The notes: a model not told the origin generated them from the letters alone. Shown: positions 1-7,329, counted from the first letter of the stretch. The stretch: DNA of 17,165 nt from Thiotrichaceae bacterium UBA7359 (GCA_905182825.1 CAJJDJ010000036.1:1-17165); one strand, 5' to 3'. Numbers and translations are program-made.

Positions 1-2
1 AG

Positions 3-80
3 ATACAATATCTAACTGAAAAAGATGTTCAACTAGAGCGTTCTTTTCGATATGCTCATTCTCCCTTAATTAGTCCATGA
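3..80 (+). CDS. Possible C-terminal end of an unidentified gene cut by the window edge
   Basis: One plus-strand frame is open from the first bases to a TGA at 78-80 and would encode about 25 residues ending in RYAHSPLISP. I do not recognise the family. The opposite strand is also open over a similar length in one frame (with residues such as HIEKNALVEHLF), so even the strand is uncertain. In Pseudomonas and enterobacteria the neighbour of engB is polA or thrB, but this tail does not look like the usual end of DNA polymerase I. It is listed only so the edge is not read as empty. Confidence 0.2.
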   Translation: MQYLTEKDVQLERSFRYAHSPLISP

Positions 81-365
81 AGTTTACTTGGAAAGAACTA
101 ATTTATCAGTGCTTCTATACATAGCACTAGACATATTTATCTAGTGTATTAACACAATAAGACAAAAAAATGTGCCAAAAGTCATCGGTAAGGTCTACGA
201 ATCATCTCTTTACTACAGATACCACATTAAATGCTCAAATTACAAAACTCCTAAAACCCGAAAAAAGCCTTTTTAACTCAAATATAATTGTTCTTTATCT
301 TCAGCACTTCAGATCATTTCTAGTTTAGTTCAGCTAAGTAATTGCTAGTATTAGAGGTTAATTTT

Positions 366-400
366 TTATCCACATTTTCTGTGGATAACTCTGTGGATGT
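366..400. promoter_or_regulatory. Cluster of DnaA boxes, two perfect and one degenerate
   Basis: TTATCCACA at 366-374 is a perfect DnaA box. TGTGGATAA at 380-388 is its perfect inverse, 5 bases away. TGTGGATGT at 392-400 is a third copy in the inverse orientation with two mismatches. A further box matching the relaxed consensus TTWTNCACA lies inverted at 573-581. Just to the left, 312-354 holds a GATC-led T-rich stretch and several TAG trinucleotides, as found next to boxes in some bacterial origins. What is seen is the box cluster; origin, DnaA-titration or DnaA-regulated function is inference. The two perfect boxes also form a 9-base-pair hairpin, so binding of another dimeric protein is an alternative. 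Confidence 0.55.
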
Positions 401-634
401 AGTGTTAAAGTAGGTTCAAAGAGATACTAGCTCAGTCATTTATAACAAAACTGTTAAAAACTAACCGAAATAGAATATATCCATATATATCAATGTTTTA
501 CACCGTTACTATTCATCCTTAGAGGATGCTCGTTTTCGTCTCAACAATCCTTAACTGCAAAGAACGAAGAACTGTGCATAAACAAAAAGTTATCATTGAC
601 AAAGTCTAAATCTTAAGAACCTACTAAATAAGTA

Positions 635-767
635 AATTTTAAACGATTTACAGCATATTTTTCTCATTTCACTTTTTTTGAGAAGAATATTAATCAGAAT
701 TTTCTTAGCCGCAATATTCTAGTCCAGGACCGAAACTTTCTACTTGTAAAAAAATCGGTTTTTTTGT
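635..767 (+). ncRNA. Candidate small RNA converging on engB (Spot 42 position)
   Basis: Three possible stems follow each other: TTCTCA 661-666 with TGAGAA near 679-684, AGAATATT 684-691 with AATATTCT 713-720 (perfect 8-base arms), and ACCGA 729-733 with TCGGT 755-759, running into seven T residues at 759-765. A TTGACA at 596-601 could be a -35 element, but no good -10 sits at 17 bases from it. In E. coli the spf gene for Spot 42 RNA occupies the same place, convergent with engB. I see no primary-sequence match to Spot 42, so this rests on position and folding only. The 5' end is a guess. Confidence 0.22.
748..765. terminator. A7-TCGG-T7 hairpin downstream of engB
   Basis: Seven A residues (748-754), TCGG, then seven T residues (759-765) form a perfect but all-A:U stem that reads the same way on both strands. 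It lies 18 bases past the engB stop and could end engB on the minus strand and anything arriving from the left on the plus strand. The stem is weak because it holds no G:C pair. Confidence 0.4.
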
Positions 768-783
768 GCTGAGAGAATCACGC

Positions 784-1431
784 CTAAAACAACCACTCAG
801 CTAGTTTCTCGCGTGCCTCATCTAGACCCACACCCTTTAAAGCGGAGAACTCTTGCACACTACCATTTATATTTTTCAGCTCACTTCTAATTTCCATTGT
901 GGTTTTTTTTGCTGCACTTTTAGATAACTTATCCGATTTATTTAATAAGACATGTAAAGACAAATCACAGCTCTGACAATAATTCAGCATTATTTGATCA
1001 AATTTTCCCATTGGATGTCGAATATCCATAATTAGGAACACTCCTTTGAGACAGTTTCGTTCACGTAAATAACGTTCGAGTAGTTTTGCCCAAAGATTTC
1101 TCATTGTTTCATCTACTTTTGCGTAACCATATCCGGGTAAATCAACGATATGTATAGATTCATCATAGGCGAAATAATTTAATTCCCTAGTCCTTCCAGG
1201 AGATTTACTGGTTCTAGCCAAGGAACGTCTATTAGTAATCTTATTTAATACACTTGATTTTCCAACGTTAGATCGCCCAGCAAAGGCAACTTCAGCAATA
1301 CTATTTTCCGGAAGTTGAGTAAATGCGACTACACCTTTAATAAATTCAAAGCGACTGAACCAACCATTTGGTATTATTTGTTTTGTGTTTATAGTCATTT
1401 CTCTATGAACTGTTAAATTTTGTTTGCTCAT
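784..1431 (-). CDS. engB: Ribosome biogenesis GTPase EngB (YihA/YsxC)
   Basis: A TrmE-Era-EngA-EngB-Septin-like GTPase needed for assembly of the large ribosomal subunit; it acts in the cytoplasm on the pre-50S particle. The G motifs are all visible: the P loop GRSNVGKSS at residues 52-60, G3 DLPGYG at 97-102, G4 NKSDK at 164-168 and G5 SALKG at 196-200. The 215-residue length is normal for the family. The first Met is used; Met12 is a possible alternative, and the residues before it are poorly conserved in the family. The gene is divergent from cytochrome c4 with 139 bases between the two starts, the arrangement also seen in Pseudomonas, where engB, a cytochrome c4 gene and dsbA are neighbours. 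Identification is secure. Confidence 0.97.
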   Translation of the reverse strand: MSKQNLTVHREMTINTKQIIPNGWFSRFEFIKGVVAFTQLPENSIAEVAFAGRSNVGKSSVLNKITNRRSLARTSKSPGRTRELNYFAYDESIHIVDLPGYGYAKVDETMRNLWAKLLERYLRERNCLKGVFLIMDIRHPMGKFDQIMLNYCQSCDLSLHVLLNKSDKLSKSAAKKTTMEIRSELKNINGSVQEFSALKGVGLDEAREKLAEWLF

Positions 1432-1570
1432 TATAATACTTTGCTTATATTTTGAAGATTATTTGATATTGAATTAACCTTCTTTATCAGGACTTTGTTC
1501 TGAAATCTAATCATACTGTGAGTTTATCATTTGTAGTCTGCATATGTGTTGTCTTAAAGGAACTGGAATT

Positions 1571-2176
1571 ATGAAAAATTACTTAATTATTATTTGCCTG
1601 TTAATATTTACCTCTACTTATTCATTTGCTGTAGAAGGTGATTCTGCAAAGGGAAAGACTCTCTCCCAAACCTGTACTGCGTGTCATAGTGTCGATGGAA
1701 ATAGTACAAATCCTATTTGGCCAAAACTTGCAGGGCAACATGCGTCTTACATCGTCAAACAGTTGAATGACTTCAAAAAAGGGAACCGTGTCAACGGTCT
1801 TATGGCAGCGATGGTGGCACCACTAAGCGAACAGGATATGATTGACCTTGGAGCTTATTTTTCTACTCAAAAAACGACTTTAGGCGCTGCTAAACCTGAA
1901 TTAATAGAAATCGGAGAACTTATCTATCGAGCTGGGGATCATAAAACTGGTGTTCCAGCCTGCATGGCTTGTCATGGGCCTAACGGTGCTGGTAATCCGA
2001 CTGCTATTTATCCGGCATTAAGTGGTCAGCATGCTGAATATATCTCTATTCAACTTAATATGTTCAAGGCTGAAAAACGGAATAATGATCCTAATAAAAT
2101 GATGCGCACCGTTGCACGATCATTGACAGATCTTCAAATTGAAGCTGTATCTCAATATATTCAAGGATTGCATTAA
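1571..2176 (+). CDS. Diheme cytochrome c4, periplasmic
   Basis: An electron carrier that passes electrons in the periplasm, usually from the bc1 complex to a terminal oxidase such as cbb3. It has an N-terminal signal peptide (hydrophobic IIICLLIF, cleavage likely after SFA at residue 20) and two homologous class I domains with heme-binding CTACH and CMACH. Each domain has downstream Met residues (the MAAM and KMMR segments) suitable as the axial ligand. Length is 201 residues, normal for the family. An upstream in-frame ATG at 1544 would add nine residues before the signal peptide; ATG 1571 is preferred because AAAGGAAC lies just before it and it gives a clean signal sequence. The neighbours engB and dsbA match the order in other gammaproteobacteria. 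Confidence 0.93.
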   Translation: MKNYLIIICLLIFTSTYSFAVEGDSAKGKTLSQTCTACHSVDGNSTNPIWPKLAGQHASYIVKQLNDFKKGNRVNGLMAAMVAPLSEQDMIDLGAYFSTQKTTLGAAKPELIEIGELIYRAGDHKTGVPACMACHGPNGAGNPTAIYPALSGQHAEYISIQLNMFKAEKRNNDPNKMMRTVARSLTDLQIEAVSQYIQGLH

Positions 2177-2278
2177 AATTTTATTCTTTTTGTGAAGTAA
2201 AAACTTGAATCCTCGTGTCTATAGAAGAGTACGACTAAGTTTAATATTATCAATATTTAATAAATTTTAAGGATAACC

Positions 2279-2941
2279 ATGAAAAATATAGCTGCAAATA
2301 TTTCGTTTTTATTATTATTTTTAACTAGCAACCAGATACATGCTAATGGACATGCTGATGAGCATGGACATGTTCATTCTGAGGGAGATGGCTATATAAC
2401 TATCTCCCCACCACAGCCAACACAGTCAGGGGAGAAGATAGAGGTTGTAGAAGTGTTTTGGTACGCGTGTCCACACTGTTTCGATTTTGAACCGCATATA
2501 AGCACATGGTTAGAATCTAAACCTGATGACGTACAATTTATACGTATGCCAGCAATTTTTCGCAAAAACTGGATTCCTCATGCTAAGGCCTACTTCACCG
2601 CAGATAAGTTAGGTGTTTTAGATTCCATTCACACGCCATTATTTGATGCACTACATAAACGAAAGAAAAACATTCATGACGATGATGCAATCAAGAAATT
2701 CTTTGTTAAAAATGGTGTTGATAAAAGCGAATTCACAAAAATATACGAATCTGATGAAGTTCAGGCCAAAGTTAAGCGAGCCTTCGTCATGGGTCAACGA
2801 TACAAGCTTACGGGCGTCCCAGCAGTCATAATCAACGGTAAATACATGGTTAGCGGTTCCACTGCTGGCAGTTTTGAGAATGTTCTAAAAATCATCAATC
2901 AACTCATTGATGAAGAGAGAGGGAATAAAACAAACGAATAA
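2279..2941 (+). CDS. dsbA: Thiol:disulfide interchange protein DsbA
   Basis: A periplasmic oxidase that inserts disulfide bonds into exported proteins and is reoxidised by DsbB. A signal peptide covers about residues 1-22. The thioredoxin fold carries the active site CPHC at residues 64-67, with the WYACPHC context typical of DsbA, and the cis-proline in TGVPAV at residue 181. Length is 220 residues, slightly long because of an N-terminal linker. The linker is odd: five histidines lie between residues 21 and 33 (HANGHADEHGHVHSEG), just after the likely cleavage site, and might bind metal. AAGGAT lies 5 bases before the start. It lies 102 bases after cytochrome c4 on the same strand, so it may be cotranscribed or have its own promoter. 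Confidence 0.95.
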   Translation: MKNIAANISFLLLFLTSNQIHANGHADEHGHVHSEGDGYITISPPQPTQSGEKIEVVEVFWYACPHCFDFEPHISTWLESKPDDVQFIRMPAIFRKNWIPHAKAYFTADKLGVLDSIHTPLFDALHKRKKNIHDDDAIKKFFVKNGVDKSEFTKIYESDEVQAKVKRAFVMGQRYKLTGVPAVIINGKYMVSGSTAGSFENVLKIINQLIDEERGNKTNE

Positions 2942-3317
2942 TCTACTACTAACTTTATATCGTGAAAAATACTTCGACCAGATGAAGTGATGAGCTAAAA
3001 ATATAGCGCGGTTCTAAACAGATGCATTAACAAAAATAGTATATTGTGTATGGTGAAGACGTTATTAATGAGTGATGTCGCTGGATACAATAAATCAACT
3101 CCCTACACAATACTATTGATAATCTTAATAATATAGAGCAGACAGATGTAAATAAATTGACGATGCTGTTTAACAAGCTATGTCAAAAGAATACCTGCAA
3201 AGTTGAAGCTAATCACTCATTTATAACTATATGAAAAATTTAAATTAATACTACAAATATCAGTCTCATCTGCAACTAATAGTTAGTGGCCCCATTGAAA
3301 TCAACTAAACTCTGGAC
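2942..3317. other. Intergenic stretch after dsbA
   Basis: No protein gene is supported here. The stretch holds the inverted repeat described at 3035-3117. A frame from ATG 3050 codes for only 28 residues (it starts MVKTLLMSDVAGY, faintly like the start of a class III cyclase domain) and has no ribosome binding site, so it could be a decayed fragment or chance. Confidence 0.5.
3035..3117. repeat. Long imperfect inverted repeat, possible hairpin
   Basis: AATAGTATATTGTGTA at 3035-3050 is complemented by TACACAATACTATT at 3104-3117, with one 2-base bulge. The match goes on for two more bases past one mismatch (to 3053 and 3101). The arms enclose about 50 bases. It lies in the 3' flank of dsbA, upstream of a strong terminator, so it could be an RNA fold in the dsbA message, a small RNA or a remnant of a small terminal-repeat element. 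Confidence 0.5.
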
Positions 3318-3349
3318 AATAAAAAAGGACCTTACGATCCTTTTTTATT
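3318..3349. terminator. Strong bidirectional rho-independent terminator
   Basis: AATAAAAAAGGA (3318-3329) pairs perfectly over 12 bases with TCCTTTTTTATT (3338-3349), leaving an 8-base loop. The A and T runs make it work on both strands. It lies 15 bases past the pqqA stop on the minus strand and also closes the dsbA transcript from the other side. Confidence 0.8.
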
Positions 3350-3364
3350 TACTAAAATAATATT

Positions 3365-3439
3365 TTACTTATTGTTGATGTACATTGTTACTTCAAAACC
3401 AAAACGAATGTCGTTATATTCAGGTGTTTGCCAATTCAT
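3365..3439 (-). CDS. pqqA: PQQ precursor peptide PqqA, free-standing
   Basis: This 24-codon gene encodes the ribosomal peptide from which pyrroloquinoline quinone is made. The peptide starts MNWQTPEYND and carries the family hallmark RFGFEVTMY; Glu16 and Tyr20 in EVTMY are the two residues that the radical SAM enzyme PqqE joins and that become the PQQ skeleton. Length and residue spacing match PqqA peptides of 22-24 residues. GAGGG (minus strand, 3447-3451) is a good ribosome binding site 7 bases before the ATG, and a strong terminator follows 15 bases after the stop. No pqqB, C, D or E is nearby: the neighbours are dsbA and purK, so this is a monocistronic copy. It may be the only copy or one of several, as known in some methylotrophs. 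Confidence 0.92.
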   Translation of the reverse strand: MNWQTPEYNDIRFGFEVTMYINNK

Positions 3440-3777
3440 CGTTGTACCCTCATGTTAAAATTATAAAACTTATACTTAATATATTTGTTACAAATAATAA
3501 TGCAGATCATATGCCAACTTCATAAATAAAATATTTATCAATTAAATCAACTGTTTAAATTTTTTTTGAATTCATTAAATTATTTTATCGGATCAGTTGG
3601 TTATCAATAGCCAAGATATTGGTTTTAAACAGCCATATTTCAATCGTATTATATCCACAAAGACTCTATTTAACGCATAATTTATGCAAGAATTCAGCTA
3701 CTGTCAGAGAACTACAGATTTACTATGCATATTGTGTTAAATTCGCCAACTTTTATGAATGTGCGGCAAGTGAAAGC
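3440..3777. other. Divergent control region between pqqA and purK
   Basis: About 340 bases, very AT rich. A TATAAT on the minus strand at 3460-3465 lies very close to the pqqA ribosome binding site, so it would give a short leader if used. The palindrome at 3482-3496 is listed separately. A reading frame in phase with purK stays open from about 3619, but it has no ATG start and no PurK-like sequence before residue 54, so I treat 3619-3777 as leader. No riboswitch was recognised. Confidence 0.5.
3482..3496. promoter_or_regulatory. 15-base palindrome upstream of pqqA
   Basis: TATTTGT and ACAAATA are perfect 7-base arms around one central T, about 45 bases before the pqqA start. Position and symmetry fit an operator for a dimeric regulator of pqqA. 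No known consensus was matched, and the AT-rich background makes chance palindromes fairly likely. Confidence 0.25.
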
Positions 3778-4965
3778 GTGACAAATACTTATAACAAAAT
3801 TAAGAATAAGCATATTACTAGCGGCCATCGTGTTGGAATCGTTGGAGGTGGACAACTTGCAAAGATGATAGGCCTATCCGCAATGAAGTTAGGTTGCGAG
3901 GTTGTTATCCTAGAAAAAACAGAAAAAACACCATCTTCGTCCCTCGCCGTAGATACTTTATATGGTGATTGGAACAATCCATCTAATCTACTCAATCTCG
4001 CAAAGAAGGTTGACGTCGTCTCTTTGGAAAATGAATTTGTTGATGCAAATAGTTTAAAAGTATTAGAACAAGCAGGTCATCTGCTATATCCAACTTCCAC
4101 AACGATTGAACTGGTACAAGATAAACTGATCCAAAAGCAGGCTTTAAGAGATGCAGGAATAGCAGTTGTACCCTTTGCCGCGGTCAATTCACAAGAAGAA
4201 ATCCTTCAACTCGCTGATAAGCTTGGCTGGCCGTTAGTCTTAAAGGCCAGGCGGGATGGCTATGATGGAAAAGGAAATATCACTTTAAATAATGCAACAG
4301 ATATTGATGATGCCTGGTCAAAATTGAATGGCAATAATCAAAAACTCTATGCTGAGGCCTTTTGTCATTTTACTGGTGAATTAGCTGTAATGGTTACGCG
4401 AGGATTAGATGGAAAAATGGTCAATTATCCCGTAGTTGAATCTGTACAGAAAGATCATGTTTGTCATATCGTTCGTGCGCCTGCCCGCATTGACGATGAG
4501 CTTTCTGATGCAATGATTGAACTCGCACGAAAAGCAGTAAAAATTATTGACGGCGTGGGCACTTTTGGCATCGAAATGTTTCTCAGCAAAGAAAACCAAA
4601 TTATCCTTAACGAAATGGCTCCAAGAGTACATAATTCTGGACATTATACAATTGAGGCTTGTGAATGTTCTCAGTTTGAAAATCATGTAAGAGCAATCCT
4701 CGGGATGCCGCTTGGCTCAACTAAAATGATTGCACCAGCAGCGGTCATGATAAATATGCTTGGAGAAGAGCAAGGACGTGGCTATCCGGTTGGCATTGAA
4801 AAAGCTCTAGCAGTAAAGGGCGCTCACATACATGTATATGGAAAAACAACAACAAACATAGGGCGCAAAATGGGACATATCACAGCGTTAGGTTCAGATA
4901 TTAATGAAGCTGAACAAATAGCTTCAAAAGCTGCATCATGTATTCGTTTCGGAGCACAAAAATGA
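3778..4965 (+). CDS. purK: 5-(carboxyamino)imidazole ribonucleotide synthase PurK
   Basis: It uses ATP and bicarbonate to turn AIR into N5-CAIR in purine synthesis. The ATP-grasp enzyme begins its conserved part with [13 protein letters not shown] about 17 residues in, followed by the ATP-binding [15 protein letters not shown] segment and the metal/ATP site [17 protein letters not shown] near the C-terminus. The frame is open further left, but the only upstream start is a TTG at 3619, which would add 53 unconserved residues. GTG 3778 is chosen; it gives 395 residues and a short N-terminal extension, with only a weak ribosome binding site. The stop overlaps the purE start as ATGA. The purK-purE order is the reverse of the purE-purK order in E. 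coli and Pseudomonas. Confidence 0.93.
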   Translation: MTNTYNKIKNKHITSGHRVGIVGGGQLAKMIGLSAMKLGCEVVILEKTEKTPSSSLAVDTLYGDWNNPSNLLNLAKKVDVVSLENEFVDANSLKVLEQAGHLLYPTSTTIELVQDKLIQKQALRDAGIAVVPFAAVNSQEEILQLADKLGWPLVLKARRDGYDGKGNITLNNATDIDDAWSKLNGNNQKLYAEAFCHFTGELAVMVTRGLDGKMVNYPVVESVQKDHVCHIVRAPARIDDELSDAMIELARKAVKIIDGVGTFGIEMFLSKENQIILNEMAPRVHNSGHYTIEACECSQFENHVRAILGMPLGSTKMIAPAAVMINMLGEEQGRGYPVGIEKALAVKGAHIHVYGKTTTNIGRKMGHITALGSDINEAEQIASKAASCIRFGAQK

Positions 4966-5480
4966 AATCACAAAGTAAACCACTCGTAGGTATTATCATG
5001 GGCAGTGATTCAGACTGGCCTACCTTAAAAGCAGCTACAGATATCTGCAAACAGTTTTTAGTTCCCCATGAAGTACATGTCGTTTCAGCACATCGTACGC
5101 CTGATGATATGGCCAAGTATGCAAAAAATGCCTATAAAAAAGGTTTGAAGGTTATTATAGCAGGTGCCGGTGGCGCAGCACATTTACCAGGGATGGTTGC
5201 TAGTCAAACACCTTTGCCTGTAATTGGTGTTCCGATTAGAACTGAAGCATTAAGTGGCATGGATTCATTATTATCAATCGTACAAATGCCCGGCGGTGTT
5301 CCGGTTGCAACAGTTGCAATTGGTGCAGGAAAAAATGCTGGGCTATTAGCCGTCGAAATTCTTGCTACGAGTAATGCAAAATTAATGGATAAACTAATCG
5401 AATACAAGAAAGTTCTTGTAGTGGAATCACGCAAAAAAGACGTATCATTAAATAAAGAAATAAAATTAAGTTTGAAATAA
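4962..5480 (+). CDS. purE: N5-carboxyaminoimidazole ribonucleotide mutase PurE
   Basis: It moves the carboxyl group of N5-CAIR to carbon 4 to give CAIR, using the product of PurK directly. Class I PurE motifs are clear: GSDSDWP at residues 14-20, the catalytic-histidine segment SAHRTP at 42-47 and [11 protein letters not shown] at 68-78. Start ATG 4962 is chosen over an upstream ATG at 4938 because it lies inside the ATGA overlap with purK and places the first strand ([12 protein letters not shown]) as usual. Length is 172 residues, a little longer than usual because of a charged tail. Translational coupling to purK is likely. Confidence 0.96.
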   Translation: MKSQSKPLVGIIMGSDSDWPTLKAATDICKQFLVPHEVHVVSAHRTPDDMAKYAKNAYKKGLKVIIAGAGGAAHLPGMVASQTPLPVIGVPIRTEALSGMDSLLSIVQMPGGVPVATVAIGAGKNAGLLAVEILATSNAKLMDKLIEYKKVLVVESRKKDVSLNKEIKLSLK

Positions 5481-5514
5481 GTTAAAGGTGTCTTGTCTGT
5501 TAAAATTGAAAATT

Positions 5515-5682
5515 TTACTGATTGTCAATTTCCTTTTTTCGTTGCCTAGCCATATGCAAGATGGTTTTACGTTTTTCAATATCTGCTTGAGGCCATTCAA
5601 TTATTTCTGATATTGTTCTAAAGCATCCTGTGCAAATATTATTCTCATTCAAACGACAATTTCTTACACAAGGTGACTTCAT
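5515..5682 (-). CDS. DUF1289 small cysteine-rich protein
   Basis: A 55-residue protein with the DUF1289 pattern: PCVRNC near the start, then ICTGCFRTISEIIEW and a charged helical tail. The four cysteines are at residues 5, 9, 17 and 20, arranged as CX3C then CX2C, which fits a metal or iron-sulfur site; the family role is unknown. The TGCFRT-x-EI-x-W core is the most conserved part of the family. It starts 32 bases after the stop of the amidotransferase-like gene on the same strand and ends 34 bases from the convergent purE stop, so it is probably the last gene of a short minus-strand operon. Confident as a gene, with no confident function. Confidence 0.85.
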   Translation of the reverse strand: MKSPCVRNCRLNENNICTGCFRTISEIIEWPQADIEKRKTILHMARQRKKEIDNQ

Positions 5683-5714
5683 GTCGATTTATATTAATTA
5701 TCGCATTAAGATTC

Positions 5715-6434
5715 TTAAATTATTGATTTCCAGTTAGTGTATAATTGTCTAGCTGTTTTATTAAAGTTAGTAATATTCTTCAATACTTCTTGTTCAAGTT
5801 TATTCATAAAATTTTCACCTCGACTTTTTCCCAAAAAATAGTTGTATGTTGGAATAGTACTCCAGTCAGATATCGCTGAGGCAGTGATTTCTTGATGATA
5901 TTGCATGGTTAGGACTCGTGAGCCCGACGACAAGGACTGTATCGAGCACTTCTCCGAATAACTTAAAATATCCATTCCGATAGGCGCATGCTTTACTTCA
6001 GCACTGTGCCACTGTAAACAATTTATCTTATTTGGCATCTTTTTCAAGTAGGAGCTACTTTTACCTGCATCAGTCTTATGAATTTCCATAACACCCACCT
6101 CTGTATGCTCTCCCAAGCCAACTTCGCCGCCAAGTGCATCGGCTAATAATTGATGACCTAGACAGATGCCAACATACGGCATGCCTAGTTCGCTCACTGC
6201 CTTTCTAATCGCTGCTTTTTCTTCAACCAACCATGGATACTCTGATTCTTGCCAAACATCCATGGGGCCACCCATGACCCATAAGGCATCGTAATAATTC
6301 AAATCAGGGATCTGTTGATTTTCGTCCAATTCAATCACATGGCAGTCAATTCCATCTTCTTTGAAAAAATCTCGGAAAATACCAGGATGCTCTACGCGGA
6401 GATGTTGGAAAACAAGTATGCGATTAATTTCCAT
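5715..6434 (-). CDS. Class I glutamine amidotransferase domain protein
   Basis: A stand-alone GATase1-fold protein of 239 residues like those annotated as GMP synthase-like glutamine amidotransferase. It would cleave glutamine and pass ammonia to an acceptor, or act on a gamma-glutamyl compound. The nucleophile elbow YVGICLGHQLLADALGG places Cys91, and the rest of the triad is His180 and Glu182 in MQYHQEI (most relatives have HPE). The oxyanion segment WVMGGPMDVW lies at residues 52-61. No synthetase domain is attached or adjacent, so the true substrate is unknown. The start overlaps the end of the preceding SDR gene by 11 bases, so the two are probably cotranslated. Confidence 0.88.
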   Translation of the reverse strand: MEINRILVFQHLRVEHPGIFRDFFKEDGIDCHVIELDENQQIPDLNYYDALWVMGGPMDVWQESEYPWLVEEKAAIRKAVSELGMPYVGICLGHQLLADALGGEVGLGEHTEVGVMEIHKTDAGKSSSYLKKMPNKINCLQWHSAEVKHAPIGMDILSYSEKCSIQSLSSGSRVLTMQYHQEITASAISDWSTIPTYNYFLGKSRGENFMNKLEQEVLKNITNFNKTARQLYTNWKSII

Positions 6435-7257
6435 TCTGCTTAATCAAGTTAGAAATTGATTTACGAAAGTCGCTGTGTTCAGGTTGCCAACCTGTACGCA
6501 TTATAGTGAGCCTATTATCACAACGTCGACCCACTCCACGTATATTATTATCGTGATTAAAATTAGGTAGAGCTTGTTCTAACGTATCTGCTAAAAATGA
6601 ATAATATTCACTGCGTTTGATTGGATTACCATCCGAAGCTAACTCAATTGATCCATATTCGTCCATTGTAGCAATACACTTTAATAATTGTACTCCATCA
6701 TCAACATGGATTAAATTAAGCCAACCGTCTGGGTCACTATTAATGGTGCGACCTTTTAATATCCCGTTTTTACCAATTACACGGTCAGGGCCATATATAC
6801 CTGCAAAACGAATAATACTTCCTCTCTTTATAACGGCTAACCATTCTTGTTCTAAAAAGCATTGCCGCTCTGCTCTCTCGCTATCTATATTGACACCACT
6901 ATCGGCATCAACAATCCTATCTTTATTACCGTAAACAATAGTTGACGATACCAAAATGGAATTCTGAATATCAAGTTTATTTAGTCGTTCGATAAAATAG
7001 GAAAAAACCAATCGATCTATTTGGCTTGGGGGCACCATAAAATAAATTCTGATGCTCTGTTCTTCAGAAAGCGCATCTAGGCTATGCCATGACTGCCTAT
7101 CATTAATATTTGAAATAATTTGGTGATTATCATTAGCCGCATCTATAGCTTTTTTCTGTTCAAATCTATTTACGACATAGTTTCTTTCGCCATGCAGAAC
7201 TTTAAGCAATCTTCTACCTAGATAACCACAACCTATGATCAAGTTTGTTTGCTTCAT
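6424..7257 (-). CDS. Atypical SDR, NAD(P)-dependent epimerase/dehydratase-like (YeeZ-like)
   Basis: A 277-residue Rossmann-fold protein. The nucleotide-binding motif IIGCGYLGRRLL at residues 7-18 is GxGYxG, as in atypical SDRs of the YeeZ type. SSTIVYGNKDR near the middle matches the strand that carries the catalytic Tyr in extended SDRs, but a standard YxxxK is not seen; the Lys is three residues after the Tyr. The segment GIYGPDR and the later NLIHVDDGVQLL agree with the family. The reaction is unknown. It overlaps the amidotransferase-like gene by 11 bases and is 72 bases downstream of the lipid operon, with no strong terminator between, so some read-through is possible. Confidence 0.8.
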   Translation of the reverse strand: MKQTNLIIGCGYLGRRLLKVLHGERNYVVNRFEQKKAIDAANDNHQIISNINDRQSWHSLDALSEEQSIRIYFMVPPSQIDRLVFSYFIERLNKLDIQNSILVSSTIVYGNKDRIVDADSGVNIDSERAERQCFLEQEWLAVIKRGSIIRFAGIYGPDRVIGKNGILKGRTINSDPDGWLNLIHVDDGVQLLKCIATMDEYGSIELASDGNPIKRSEYYSFLADTLEQALPNFNHDNNIRGVGRRCDNRLTIMRTGWQPEHSDFRKSISNLIKQNGN

Positions 7258-7329
7258 TTATTTAGAAACTCTGACTATTACAGAATGAGCATATTAAAGA
7301 CAAGACACTTATGCATTAACGCTCAGAAT

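Larger units (their letters stand above)
81..783. other. Long AT-rich intergenic region left of engB
   Basis: About 700 bases without a convincing protein gene. It holds a perfect 7-base inverted repeat (CACTAGA at 125-131, TCTAGTG at 140-146), a cluster of DnaA boxes at 366-400 with a further relaxed one at 573-581, and three hairpin-capable segments at 661-765 that end in a T tract. A 52-codon reading frame from ATG 170 has no ribosome binding site and no recognisable family, so I did not call it. The size of the gap, the box cluster and the possible RNA make it unusual for a genome whose other gaps are mostly short. Confidence 0.6.

Noticed and set aside
170..328. 52-codon frame from ATG 170
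   Set aside because: No ribosome binding site and no recognisable family; gene-free AT-rich DNA of this length gives such frames by chance.
2643..2831. 62-codon frame inside dsbA
   Set aside because: It lies in another frame of a well-supported gene and has no family or ribosome binding site.
3050..3136. 28-codon frame resembling the start of a nucleotide cyclase domain
   Set aside because: Too short, no ribosome binding site, and it overlaps the inverted repeat; resemblance is only a few residues.
4405..4686. 93-codon minus-strand frame inside purK
   Set aside because: Antisense shadow of purK with no recognisable protein features.
6617..6934. 105-codon plus-strand frame inside the SDR gene
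   Set aside because: Shadow of the minus-strand SDR; low-complexity composition and no start signal.
5488..7308. 11-base inverted match (GTGTCTTGTCT at 5488-5498, inverse at 7298-7308) flanking the DUF1289, amidotransferase-like and SDR genes
   Set aside because: At 11 bases, many such matches are expected by chance in 17 kb, and there is no transposase or target duplication.
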